From assembly GCA_027924585.1 (NCBI GenBank), contig BSBM01000096.1, forward strand, positions 6,137,501 through 6,201,500: a DNA stretch of 64,000 nt, written 5' to 3'. Origin of the DNA: Larix kaempferi (Eukaryota; Streptophyta; Pinopsida; Pinales; Pinaceae). Both the position numbers and the translations under genes were made by a program. Positions within the stretch are counted from its first letter, which is position 1; each line of letters begins with the position of its first letter. Below are positions 44,096 to 55,191 of the stretch, one piece after another. The notes under the pieces were generated by a model. The model was not told the origin of the DNA. It worked only from the letters and a program-made list of their open reading frames with translations, and searched no databases.

Positions 44096-45119
44096 ATCTA
44101 GTTTGGGCTTTACCAAGAGTAAAGCAGATTCCAACCTTTACTACAAGGTTGAGGAAGGAAATCCAGTGATACTACTACTATATGTGGATAAGTTCATTTT
44201 CGACACAAAGAGGAAGCTTGCTGCCGAGTTCGAGATGAAGGACTTGGGTATGATGCATTACTTTCTAGGCATGGAGGTGTGGCAGAGTGCAGATGGAATC
44301 TTCCTTGGACAAGGGAAGTATGCAGTAGATATCCTAAAGAGGTTCAGGATGATGGACTGCAAGGCCATGGCCACACCTATGGCATTGAACCTAAAGCATC
44401 TGTGTGATGCTTCATCTGAGCCGGTTGATGTCACGGTGTATCGTCAGATGATTGGGTCCTTGATGTACCTGACAAACACGAGACCCGATATTTGCTTTGC
44501 AGTGAACACATTGAGTCAGTTCCTAATGGAGCCTAGAGGTGTTCACCTGGTTGCTGTAAAGCATATTCTGGGGTACCTGAAGGGTACAGTTGATTATGGG
44601 CTCAAGTATGATGCGAATCAAAAGGTTAAGCTGGAGGGTTATGTTGATTCAGATTGGGAAGGCAATGCTGCAGATAGGAAGAGCACCTATGGGTGCTGGT
44701 TTAGTATGGGATGAGGTATGATCTCATGGTTTGGTAGGAAGCAGTCCTATGTAGCAATGAGTACAGCCGAAGCAGAGTAGGTTGGAGCTTGTTTGGCTAG
44801 TTGTGAGGCAGTATGGCTGAGGAAGCTACTGTCTGAGTTATTTGATCTTCCGTTGGGTGCTACTGGTATCTTTTGTGACAACCAGAGTTGTGTGAAGTTG
44901 TCTGAGAACCCCGTGTTCCATGACAGGTTGAAGCACATTGAGATCAAATATCACTATATTATGGATATGGTGTAGAGAGGAGCAGTGAAGCTCCTGTATG
45001 TTATGATGGACGAGCAGATAGCCGATGTGTTGAGCAAGCCGCTGGCCAAGGTGAAGTTTGAGTACTTTAGAGAGAGACTTGGTGTACTTCAGATCGAGAT
45101 TCCTTCCAAGGGAAAGTGA
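44096..45119 (+). pseudogene. Reverse transcriptase C-part and RNase H of C23
   Basis: The open frame at 44103-44714 starts at FTKSKADSNLYYKVEEGNPV. The catalytic box is destroyed: LLLYVDKFIFDTK, where YVDDLFVTGED is expected, by a small deletion. [40 protein letters not shown] and HILGYLKGTVDYGL follow. RNase H has EGYVDSDWEGNAADRKST, stops near 44713 and 44780, [29 protein letters not shown], and ends at TGA 45117-45119. Order and length downstream of the breakpoint are normal for copia. Confidence 0.9.
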
Positions 45120-45129
45120 TGAGTCTGGA

Positions 45130-45530
45130 GACATAGATGCACATGAGTCGTTCTTGCATGGTTGAAGTGTGTCTTCCCATGGCTAAGATATAAGGGCTGG
45201 GGCCATTTCGACATGGTTGAAGTGTGTCTTCCCATGGTCGTTGATGTAAGAGCTATGCCATTCAAGCATGGTTGAAGTTTGTCTTCCAATGTTTGCAATA
45301 TAAGTGTTGTGCCATTCAAGCATGGTTGAAGTGTGTCTTCCCATGGTTGCGATATAAGTGTTGTGTCATTCCTAGCATGGTTGAAGTGTGTCTTCCCATG
45401 GCTATGGATATAAGTACAATGCCATTCTCACATGGTCGAAGTGTGTCTTCCCATGATGTAGATATAAGTGATGAGCCTTTCACAGATGGTTGAAGTGTGT
45501 CTTCCCATGCTGGTGAATGTAAGTGCTATG
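45130..45530 (+). repeat. 54-bp minisatellite, about 7 copies (C23)
   Basis: Each unit has CATGGTTGAAGTGTGTCTTC then CCATGG. The arms CATGG/CCATG and GAAG/CTTC pair around TGTGT, so each unit is a hairpin. An array with nearly the same unit lies at 54390-54770 in C14. Confidence 0.9.
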
Positions 45531-45775
45531 TGATGTGCATCTGGGTTGTGCTCTGTGGACTATGAGGTGATCTGAAGATGATGAGGTGATAGTATGGTAC
45601 ACAGGTTTTGCAGAGGCATATAATTGGTCCTGAGATGCTATTGCAGGTTTTGCAGAGGTAGTGTAATCAGTCCTAGGAGATCTTGCAGGTTTTGTAGAGG
45701 CAGTGTAATCAATCCTGAGGTGTACTTACTTGATGGCTTGCTCGTAGAGATGATGAAGACCTACATGGACGCTAG
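45531..45775 (+). repeat. Short degenerate repeats (C23)
   Basis: Two or three units around GCAGGTTTTGCAGAGGCA and GTAATCAGTCCTG with a period of about 55-60 bp. Similar units occur at 54850-54960. Confidence 0.7.
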
Positions 45776-45777
45776 GC

Positions 45778-46060
45778 CTACATCCAACATGAAAAAAGGC
45801 TAGCTCTGTAGATGTGATACATCCAACATGAAAAAGGGTTGGCTCTGTAGATGTGATACATCCAGCATGAAAAAGGGTTGGCTTTGTAGATGTGATACAT
45901 CCAATATGAAAAAGGGCTTGCTCTGTAGATGTGATACATCCAGCATGAAAAAGGGCTGTCTCTGTAGATGTGATACATCCAACATGAAAAAGGGTTGGCT
46001 CTGTAAATGATGAATACCTGCATGTAGCAGGCCTACATCCAGCATGAAAAAGGGATGGCT
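45778..46060 (+). repeat. 39-bp minisatellite, about 7 copies (C23)
   Basis: The unit contains GGCTCTGTAGATGTGATACATCC and ends in GCATGAAAAAGGG; GATGTGATACATC is a 5-bp inverted repeat with a 3-base loop. The period is 13 codons, so several frames on both strands stay open. C14 has only a single unit at this place (55020-55050), so the array grew in C23. Confidence 0.9.
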
Positions 46061-46211
46061 CTATAGAACTTCCTATGACGAGTAGATTTGAGATTGATTG
46101 AGATAGCAGCAGTAGTGACGATGATGATGATTCGATGAAGATGATCCAGTGATGATGATCCAAAGAAGAAGACTTGTGCTAGTAGATCTGTGTCGATAAA
46201 TACCTTCCTAG

Positions 46212-46222
46212 TTAAGAGGGAG
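46212..46222 (+). promoter_or_regulatory. Polypurine tract of C23
   Basis: TTAAGAGGGAG directly before the 3' LTR start TGTTGATG. Confidence 0.85.
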
Positions 46223-46811
46223 TGTTGATGTATTTGTAACTTTGGAATGTGATTCACATATGTATATTGTATTCCTATAGAGTTGTTATTATTCCTCTAT
46301 ATGGAAGTGTCATCATTTATATTGTAAGTGTCGTAACTTATACTTGATGGGTTATTAGACCACCTTGATGGGGTCGGCCCTATATAAGTCATGTGGGTTA
46401 AAGGGTTATTAGACCACCCTAATAGGGGTCGGCCCTATCAGCATTATGTTATGTGATTAAGTTGAGGCCGACCTCGTAAGGTTATTAAGTAAGTCAAGTC
46501 ATGTTTAAATAGAGTGCAGGAGGCACTCTATTTGATCATTCAATTCTCACATATACACTCATTGGAGAGTGGCTCACTAGTGGAGGAGGAGAAGCTGCTG
46601 CTAGGAGACTATCTCTTATGCTTGGGTTTTGTATCATTGCTCTATCTACCTCTAAGGATGTTATTGGGGTTTTTCACCTTTATGGTTTTCCCCAAGGAAA
46701 CTCTGTGTGTCTATTGTCTCTTGTGTTTTCTTCTTGTGATTGATATGATGTACATGTTATTCTCTCAGTAAAGATCCTAGAGTATATTGAATTGCTGCTA
46801 AAAAATTAACA
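46223..46811 (+). repeat. 3' LTR of element C23
   Basis: 589 bp, same length as its partner, followed by the TGGAA duplication and the resumed gag of C14. The TATA box is altered (TTTAAATAG) but the hairpin is intact. Confidence 0.93.
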
Positions 46812-47450
46812 TGGAAGTATAGGATTGGGTTAATTCTAGAAGAGAGTGAGTTGGACACGTACATAAGTGAAGGGGTTCCTGTCCCAGAGGGAGAAGAGAC
46901 TAAAGCCTTACACAAGAAGAACTTAGTTAAGGCTAAAAGGATCATTGCTGATTCTATCAAAAACCATCTCATGCCACATGTGTCATCTCTGAAGATACCT
47001 AAGGAGATGTTTGATTCCTTAACCAAGCTATTTGAAGGGACGAATATAAATTGGAAGATGACCTTGAGGAATCAATTGAAGAATATCAAGTTCCAGAATG
47101 CGGAGACCATGCAATCTTATTTCTCAAGGATCTCCCAGATAAAAGAACAACTTGAAGCTGTGGGAGAAGTTATAGAGAATGGAGAAGTGGTAATGACCAC
47201 TCTTAATGGCCTTCCTAAGTCATGGGATTCCTTCACCCAAGGAATTTGTGCTAGGAAGAAACTTATCTCTTTCAGCATGCTGTGAGAAGAATGCTCACAG
47301 GAAGAAGCTCGGATTATAGCATGAGAAGAAAAGATGGGAAATGAAGATCAAGCTCTCATAGCACATACAACCGAGAGGACACTTTTCCTCAGATTGTCTT
47401 AATAAGAAAAAAAGGAACAACAACAACAACTACTACAAGCAATCTGACAG
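46812..47450 (+). pseudogene. gag of C14 (part 2), without zinc knuckle
   Basis: It continues from TGGAA as KYRIGLILEESELDTYISEG, TPKEMFD-like PKEMFDSLTKLFEGTNINWK, and TTLNGLPKSWDSFTQGICAR. It is open for 144 codons at 46851-47285, then TGA. The tail has the same loss of the knuckle cysteines as C23, leaving scraps up to ACAACTACTACAAGC. The block junction TGACAG|GTATGA follows. Confidence 0.87.
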
Positions 47451-48784
47451 GTATGACTTACAGGAATGTTTTGAAATCTGTTCATGATTTAGTTTATAAT
47501 ATGATTGTCTTCATGTTATTGAGTTTAGTAACAATCTTGTTTAATTTTAGACTTGTCTTATCACCCTAGTAAAAGTATGAATGCATGATAGAAGACATTC
47601 ATTGATTAGGGTTATAACACTTATGATTGTACTGATGCACTGTGGTGTTGTATGAGGAGAATGTTATCCGCTAACATGAAGGTACAAATCAATTCCTACA
47701 TCAATACCATAGTGACATGAAGACAAAGACTCATCCATAGTCATGGATCACATAGAGGTATGTATAATTTGGCTCTACAATGGTTAACTTATGAGTTATG
47801 AAGGTCATTGAAGAGAACAAGAAAAACGTTGCTAGACATAACTAGCAAATATGATGACCAAGTATGTTTTTCCTATATCAAGTTATAATCCTACCCTATG
47901 TAAGGATCTTATACTTTTGTATGATTGATAATGATTACTCATGAAGTTACAAGTTTGAGTAATCTAGGGTTTATGCATATTATGTCTCTTACCTTGATTG
48001 ATGATATGACTAACCAGAAGAGTTCTATGGTCAAATATGAATATGCATGAGTAAGAGAAGTCTTCCCTAAAACTTTGAATGCTAATGCTTATTATCTGTG
48101 TTTGAAATGATCATAACTACACATGTTTAATATTATTGTGTTTTGATAGTATTAAGATTACACTAATGAATGTATGATTATGTATGAGATTTCGAGGATA
48201 ACACAATGATGATACTAGTAAGCATTCATAGTGATTGAGGATGGATATAAGTTCAAGGATAGGTAATCCATGAAGAAAAGATCAAGAGGGAGCACACTCC
48301 AATAGTTCCTACAAGGAAACAAAGATTGAGAGGGAGTCCACCCAACAAACAAAAAAACAAACATAAGTACTTGAATTGTCATTTCTTGTAAATTTGATTG
48401 TTCAAATAATACTATTCAATGATGTATATACTTCTGTTCCTAGATTTAGGTTTTGTACTATGCATATTAGAATAATTGCATTAATGAATAATATACTACA
48501 AATATGCATGTAATGGGTAAGTGGCCTATGGCACTGTACAACATTCCATTGCTACTTATCTAGAATGAAACCTCTTTGCTGAAATGTCGGGAGTTGTGCA
48601 CACTCTTTACAATGTTCTGGTAGAGATTGGAAGGCATCTAGAAAGTTACGGGATATGGATAAATGCTGTATTGAAGCATTGGCTAAATTAATTGCATGAT
48701 TGTATGACATATTTCTTTGTGTGTAAGAATTTGTTGTGAAAACAATGAGATGTTTCTAATCATGCAATTTAACTTGTCTTGTAG
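47451..48784 (+). other. Intron-like non-coding block (C14, copy 1)
   Basis: 1334 bases, GTATGACTTAC to TCTTGTAG before GAAATATTG. It is nearly the same as 50961-52248 because both are parts of the internal tandem duplication. Confidence 0.6.
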
Positions 48785-50330
48785 GAAATATTGTATACCA
48801 TCACATACAAAAGAAGGACTACAACATTTACTCCAACAACAAGGCTATCTATTGAAGAATCTGAAGTTCCTAGGATCCAGGATGAAGTAATGATCTAAGA
48901 GTACTAGTCGATCATGAAGAATGATGTTTGGGATGTGGTCCCAAGACCTAAAGGGAAGTCTGTTGTGACTTCCAAGTGGATCTATAAGATGAAGCCTGCT
49001 GTAGTTGGTAGCATAGAGAAATAAAAAGCGAGATTTGTAGCTCGTGGCTTCTCCTAGAAAGAGATTATAGACTATGAAGAGACTTTTGCTCCTTTAGCCA
49101 GATACACTTCCATCAGATCAGTACTTTCTTTGGCTGTAGTGTTGAAATGGAAGATACACTAGATGGATGTGAAGACAACTTTCTTGAATGGTGTAGTCGA
49201 AGAGGAAGTGTATGTGGAGCAGCCACTCGGTTTTGAGAAACATGACAGGGGGTCATATGTGTGCAGGTTGAAGAAAGCCTTGTATGGCTTGAAGCAAGCT
49301 CCTAGGACTTGGTATGGTAGGATAGACAACTTTCTATCTAGTTTGGGCTTTACCAAGAGTAAAGCAGATTACAACCTTTACTACAAGGTTAAGGAAGGCA
49401 ATCCAGTGATACTACTTTTTTATGTAGCTGACTTGTTTGTTACAAGTGAGGATAATTTGATAGCCGACACAAAGAGGAAGCTTGTTGCCGAGTTCAAGAT
49501 GGAGAACTTGGGGATGATGCACTATTTCCTAGGCATGGAGATGTGGCAGAGTGCAGATGGAATCTTCCTTGGACAAGGGAAGTATGCAGTAGGGATCCTG
49601 AAGAGGTTTGGGATGATGGACTGGAAGGCCATTGCCACACCTATGGCATCGAACCTGAAGCTTCTATGTGATGCTTCATCTGAGCCGGTTGATGTCACGA
49701 TGTATCGTCAGATGATTGGGTCCTTGATGTACTTGACAAATATGATACCAGACATCTGCTTTGCGGTGAACACCTTTAGCTAGTATCTGAAAGATCCGAG
49801 ACATGTTCACCTGATAGTTGCAAAGCATATTCTGAGGTACTTGAAGCATACAATTGACTATGGGCTCAAGTATGATGAGAATCAGAAGTTTAATCTAGAG
49901 GTTTATGTTGATTCAGATTGGGTAGGAAGTGCCATTGATCGGAAGAGAACTTTGGGGTGCTACTTCAGTATGGGATCAGGTATGATCTCTTGGTTTAGCA
50001 GGAAGCAGTCCTGTGTGGCACAGAGTACAGGCAAAGCAGAGTATGTTGCAGCTTGTTCAACTAGTTGTGAAGCAGTATGGCTTAGGAAGCTACTATCTGA
50101 GTTCTTTGATCTCCCGTTGGATGCTACCTGTATCTTCTGTGACAACCAGAGTTGTGTGAAGTTGTCTAAGAACCTAGTGTTCCATGACAGGTCGAAGCAC
50201 ATTGAGATCAAATATCACTATATCAGGGATATGTTGTAGAGAGGAGCAGCAAAGCTCCTGTATGTTGCAATGGACGAGCAGATAGCTGATGTGTTGACCT
50301 AGCAGAGTGAAGTTTGAGTACTTCAGAGAG
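48785..50330 (+). pseudogene. RT and first RNase H of C14, copy 1
   Basis: VWDVVPRPKGKSVVTSKWIY, then a stop in IEK*KARF, then RT open over 206 codons (49163-49783): [20 protein letters not shown] and [19 protein letters not shown]. The catalytic box reads YVADLFVTS instead of YVDD, an Asp-to-Ala change that by itself would abolish polymerase activity. RNase H follows ([45 protein letters not shown]) to stops at about 50237 and 50300. Confidence 0.9.
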
Positions 50331-50436
50331 AGACTTGGTGTACTTCAGATCGAGATTCCTTGCAAGGGGAAGTGATGAGTCTGGAGACACAGATGCACAT
50401 GAGCCATTCTCACATGGTGGTAGGTGTGTCCTCCCA

Positions 50437-50960
50437 TGGTGCAGATTGGAAGAGCACTTCTAGGTGCTGGTTCAGTATGGGATGAGGTATGATATCTTAG
50501 TTTAGCAGGAAGCAGTCCTGCGTAGCACTGAGTACAGCCGAAGCAGAGTATGTTGCAGCTTGTTCGGCTAGTTGTGAGGTAGTAAGGCTGAGGAAGCTAC
50601 TGTCTGAGTTATTTGATCTCTCGTTGGGTGCTACTGGTATCTTTTGTTACAACCATAGTTGTGTGAAGTTGTCTTAGAACTCGGTGTTCCATGACAGGTC
50701 AAAGCACTATGAGATCAAATATCACTATATCAGGGATATGGTGTAGAGAAAAGCAATGAAGCTCCTGTATGTTGCAATGGATGAGCAGATAGCCGATGTG
50801 TTGACCAAGCCACTGGCTAGAGTGAAGTTTGAGTACTTCAAAGAGAGACTTGGTGTACTTCAGATCGAGATTCCTTCCAAGGGGAAGTGATGAGTCTGGA
50901 GACAGAGATGCACATGAGCCATTATAGCATGGTGGAAGTGTGTCTTCCCACCGCTGAGAG
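50437..50960 (+). pseudogene. Extra partial RNase H of C14, copy 1
   Basis: A second RNase H begins in mid-domain at CAGATTGGAAGAGCACTTC, about 514 bases after the matching place in the first. It carries QSCVALSTAEAEYVAACSAS, LRKLLSELFDL and VADVLTKPLARVKFEYFKER-like sequence, with stops near 50485 and 50675, ending in TGA near 50888. The first strand of the domain is missing. It is a local tandem duplication present in both 3.47-kb copies. Confidence 0.85.
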
Positions 50961-52248
50961 ATAATATGATTGTCTTCATGTTATTGAGTTTAGTAACAAT
51001 CTTGTTTAATTTTAGACTTGTCTTATCACCCTAGTAAAGTATGAATGCATGATAGAAGACATTCATTGATTAGGGTTATAACACTTATGATTGTACTAAT
51101 GCACAATGGTGTTGTATGAGGAGAATGTTATCCGCTAACATGAAGGTACAAATCAAGTCCTAGATCAAGACCATAGTGACATGAAGACAAAGACTCATCC
51201 ATAGTCATGGATCACATATAGGTATGTATAATTTGGTTCTACAATGGTCAACTTATGAGTTATGCAGGTCATTGAAGAGAACAAGAAAAACATTGCTAGA
51301 CATAACTAGAAAATATGATGACCAGGTATGTTTTTCCTATATCAAGTTAGAATCCTACCCTATGTAAGGATCTTATACTTTTGTATGATTGATAATGATT
51401 ACTCATGAAGTTACAAGTTTGAGTAATCTAGGGTTTATGCATATTATGTCTCTTACCTTGATTGATAATATGACTAACCACAAGAGTTCTATGGTCAAAT
51501 ATGAATATGCATGAGTAAGAGAAGTCTTCCCTGAAACTTTGAATGCTAATGCTTATTATCTCTGTTTGAAATGATCATGACTATACATGTTTAAGATTAT
51601 TGTGTTTTGATAGTATTAAGATTATACTAATGAATGTATGATTATGTATGAGATCTCGAGGATAACACAACAATGATACTAGTAAGCATTCATAGTGATC
51701 GAGCATGGATATAAGTTCAAGGACAGGTAATCCAGGAAGAAAAGATCAAGAGGGAGCACACTCTAGTAGTTCCTACAAGGAAACAAAGGTTGAGAGGGAG
51801 TCCACCCAACAAACAAACAAACAAAGATGAGCATTTGAATTGTCATTTCTTGTATATTTGATTGTTCAAATAATACTGTTCAATGATGTATATACTTATG
51901 TTCCTAGACTTAGGTTTTGTACTATGCATATTAGAATAATTGAATTAATGAATAATATACTACTAATATGCATGTAATAGGTAAGTGGCCTATGGAACTG
52001 TACAACATTCCATTGCTACTTATCTAGAATGAAACCTCTTTGCTGACATGTTGGGAGTTGTGCACACTCTTTACAATGTTTTGGTAGAGATTGGAAGGCA
52101 TCTAGAAAGTTGCGGGATATGGATAAATGCTGTATTGAAGCATTGGCTAAATTAATTGCTTGACTGTATGACATATTTCTTTATGTGCAAGAATTTGTTG
52201 TGAAAACTATGAGACGTTTCTAATCATACAATTTAACTTGTCTTGTAG
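50961..52248 (+). other. Intron-like non-coding block (C14, copy 2)
   Basis: It aligns with 47496-48784 and lacks only the first 45 bases of the block. It ends TCTTGTAG before GAAAGATCG. Confidence 0.6.
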
Positions 52249-53850
52249 GAAAGATCGTATACCATCACCTACAAAAAGAAGGAATACAAAATTTACTCGA
52301 GCAAGAAAGCTATCTATTGAAGAATCTGAATTTCCCAGTATCCGGGATGAAGTAATGATTGAAGAGTACTAGTCGATCATGAAGAATGATGTTTGGGATG
52401 TGGTCCCAAGACCTAAACGGAAGTCTGTTGTGACTTCCAAGTGGATCTATAAGATGAAGCCTGCTGCAGTTGGTAGCATAGAGAAATAAAAAGCAAGATT
52501 TTTGGCTCGTGGCTTCTCCCAGAAAGAGAGAATAGATTATGAAGAGACTTTTGCTCTTGTAGCCAGATACACTTCCATCAGATTAGTACTTGCTCTGGCT
52601 ACAGTGATGAAATGGAATATACACCAGATGAATGTCAAGACAACTTTCTTGAATGGTGTAGTCGAAGAGGAAGTGTATGTGGAGCAATCACTCGGTTTTG
52701 AGAAACATGACAAGGGGTCATATGTGTGCAGGTTGAAGAAAGCCTTGTATGGCTTGAAGCAAGCTCCCAGGTCTTGGTATGGTAGGATAGACAACTTTCT
52801 ATCTAGTTTGGGCTTTACCAAGAGTAAAGCAGATTCCAACCTTTACTACAAGGTTGAGGAAGGCAATCCAATGATACTACTTTTGTATGTAGATGACCTA
52901 TTTGTTACAGGTGAGGATAGATTGATAGTCGACACGAAGAGAAAGCTTGCTGCCGAGTTTGAGATGGAAAAATTGGGGATGATGCACTATTTCCTAGGAA
53001 TGGAGGTGTGGTAGAGTGTAGATGGAATCTTCCTTGGACAAAGGAGGTATGCAATAGGGATCTTGAAGAGGTTTGGGATGATTGACTACAAGGCCATGGC
53101 CACACCTATGGCATCGAACCTGAAGCTTCTATGTGATGCTTCATTTGAGCCGATTGATGTCACGATGTATCGTTAGATGATTGGGTCCTTGATGTACCTA
53201 ACGAATACGATACCAGACATCTTCTTTACGCTGAAAACCTTGAGCCAGTATCTGAATGATCCGAGACATGTTCACTTGATAGCTGCAAAGCATATTCTGA
53301 GGTACCTGAAGTGTACAGTTGACTATGGGCTCAAGTATGATGTGAATCAGAAGTTTAACCTAGAGGTTTATGTTGATTCAAATTGGGCAGGCAGTTCCAT
53401 TGATTGGAAGAGAACTTCTGGGTGCTGCTTCAGTATGGGATCCGGTATGATCTCTTGGTTTAGCAGGAAGAAATCTTGTGTGGCATAGAGTACAGCCGAA
53501 GCAGAGTATGTTGCAGCTTGTTCGACTAGTTGTTAAGTAGTATGGCTTAGGAAGATACTATCTGAGTTATTTGATATTCTATTGGATGCTACCTGTATCT
53601 TTTGTGACAACCAGAGTTGTGTGAAGTTGTCTAAGAACCCAGTGTTCCATGACAGGTCGAAGCACATTGAGATCAAATAACACTATATCAGTGATATGGT
53701 GCAGAGAGGAGCAATGAAGCTCTTGTATGTTGCAACGGATGAGTAGATAGCCGATGAGTTGACCAAGCCACTGGCTAGAGTGAATTTTGAGTACTTCAGA
53801 GAGAGACTTGGTTTACTTCAGATCGATATTCCTTCCAAGGGGAAGGGATG
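52249..53850 (+). pseudogene. RT and RNase H of C14, copy 2
   Basis: It shares the stops of copy 1 at its N-terminus, then is open over 170 codons (52502-53014): [40 protein letters not shown], and LLLYVDDLFVTGEDR with intact YVDD at about 52886-52897. A TAG follows MEVW at 53012, then [17 protein letters not shown] and HILRYLKCTVDYGL. RNase H is broken by stops near 53488 and 53535 and ends near 53849. Copy 2 thus keeps the catalytic box that copy 1 lost. Confidence 0.9.
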
Positions 53851-53924
53851 AGTCTGGGGACACAGATGCACATGAGCCATTCTCACATGGTGGTAAGTGT
53901 GTCATCCCATGGTGCATATTTGAA

Positions 53925-54363
53925 GAGCACTTCTGGGTGCTAGTTCATTATGGGATGAGGTATGATCTCTTGGTTTAGAAGGAAACAGTCCTACGTAGCA
54001 CTGAGTACAGCCAAAGCAGAGCATGTTGCAGCTTGTTCAACTAGTTGTGAGGTAGTATGGTTGAGAAAGCTACTGTCTGAGTTATTTGATCTCCCGTTGG
54101 GTGCTACTGGTATCTTTTGTGACAACCATAGTTGTGTGAAGCTGTCTGAGAACCCAGTGTTCCATGACAGGTCAAAGCACATTCAGATCAAATATCACTA
54201 TATTAGGGATATGGTGCAGAGAGGAGCAGTGAAGCTCCTGTATGTTGCAACAGACGAGCAGATAGCCAATGTGTTTCCCAAGCCGTTGGCCAGGGTGAAG
54301 TTTGAGTACTTCAAAGAGAGACTTGGTGTACTTCAGATGGAGATTCCTTGCAAGGGGAAGTGA
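53925..54363 (+). pseudogene. Extra partial RNase H of C14, copy 2
   Basis: An open run of 133 codons (53962-54363) starts at MISWFRRKQSYVALSTAKAE and has SCEVVWLRKLLSELFDLPLG, CDNHSCVKL and HIQIKYHYIRDMV, ending GKGK-like then TGA at 54361-54363. It is the best preserved RNase H C-terminal half in the nest. It lacks the N-terminal strand of the domain. Confidence 0.87.
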
Positions 54364-54384
54364 TGAGTCCGGAGACATAGATGC

Positions 54385-54775
54385 ACATGAGCCATTCTAG
54401 CATGGTTGAAGCGTGTCTTCCCATGGCTGAGATATAAGGGCTAGGGCAATTCCAACATGGTTGAAGTGTGTCTTCCCATGGTCATTGATGTAAGAGTTGT
54501 GCCATTCGAGTATGGTTGAAGTGTGTTTTCCCATGGATGCGATATAAGTGCTGTGCCATTCGAGCATGGTTGAAGTGTGTCTTCCCATGGCTACAATATA
54601 AGTGTTGTGCCATTCCTAGCATGGTTGAAGTGTGTCTTCCCATGGCTATGGATATAAGTGCAATTCCATTCTTGCAATGTTGAAGTGTGTCTTCCCATGG
54701 CATATTTATAAGTGCTGAGCCTTTCACAGATGGTTGAAGTGTGTCTTCCCATGCCAGTGAATGTAAGTGCTCTGT
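54385..54775 (+). repeat. 54-bp minisatellite, about 7 copies (C14)
   Basis: Same hairpin unit as 45130-45530 (CATGGTTGAAGTGTGTCTTC, CCATGG). Open minus-strand frames here follow the repeat. Confidence 0.9.
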
Positions 54776-55181
54776 GATGTGAATTTGGGTTATGCTCTGT
54801 GGACTATGAGGTGATCTGAAGACGATGAGGTGACAATATGGTACACAGGTTTTGTAGAGGCAAATAATTAGTCCTGAGATGCTCTTGTAGGTTTTGCAGA
54901 GGCAGTGTAATCAGTCTTGGGAGATCTTGCAGGTTTTACAGAGGCATTGTAATCAGTCCTGAGGTGTACTTACTTGATGGCTTGCTCATAGAGATGATTA
55001 AGACCTACATGGATGCTAGGCCTACATATTGAATGAAAAAGGAATGGCTCTGTAGAACTTCCTGTAACAAGTATATTTGAGATTGATTGAGATAGCAGCA
55101 ACAATGATGATGATCCAGTGATGATGATCCAAAGAAGAAGACTTGTGATAGCAGATCTGTGTCGAGAAATACATTCCTAGT
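54776..55181 (+). other. 3' non-coding region of C14
   Basis: It matches 45530-46212 of C23 but has one unit where C23 has the 39-bp array. No gene is seen. Confidence 0.6.
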
Positions 55182-55191
55182 TAAGAGGGAG
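55181..55191 (+). promoter_or_regulatory. Polypurine tract of C14
   Basis: TTAAGAGGGAG directly before TGTTGATG of the 3' LTR. Confidence 0.85.

Larger units (their letters stand above)
40425..46811 (+). mobile_element. Copia element C23, innermost of the nest
   Basis: LTRs of 589 bp lie at 40425-41013 and 46223-46811, flanked by TGGAA at 40420-40424 and 46812-46816, a perfect target duplication inside the gag of C14. It is 6387 bp with leader, gag, intron-like block, a rearranged RT, RNase H, two minisatellites and a polypurine tract. Protease and most of integrase are absent. LTRs differ at about 38 of 589 positions by eye. Confidence 0.94.
47496..54434 (+). repeat. Tandem duplication of about 3.47 kb inside C14
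   Basis: Copy 1 is about 47496-50960 and copy 2 about 50961-54434. ATAATATGATTGTCTTCATG begins both copies. The junction at 50955-50965 (CTGAGAGATAATATG) joins the first minisatellite unit after RNase H (CTGAGATATAAG at 54428) to the intron-like block, with short shared GAGATA/GATAAT bases. Copies share stop codons, for example in the RT at GAGAAATAAAAAGC (49017 and 52483), so the defects predate the duplication. Confidence 0.88.

Noticed and set aside
45726-46163. 145-codon minus-strand frame and overlapping shorter ones
   Set aside because: It lies in a 39-bp tandem array (13 codons per unit); three frames are open at once with periodic translations.
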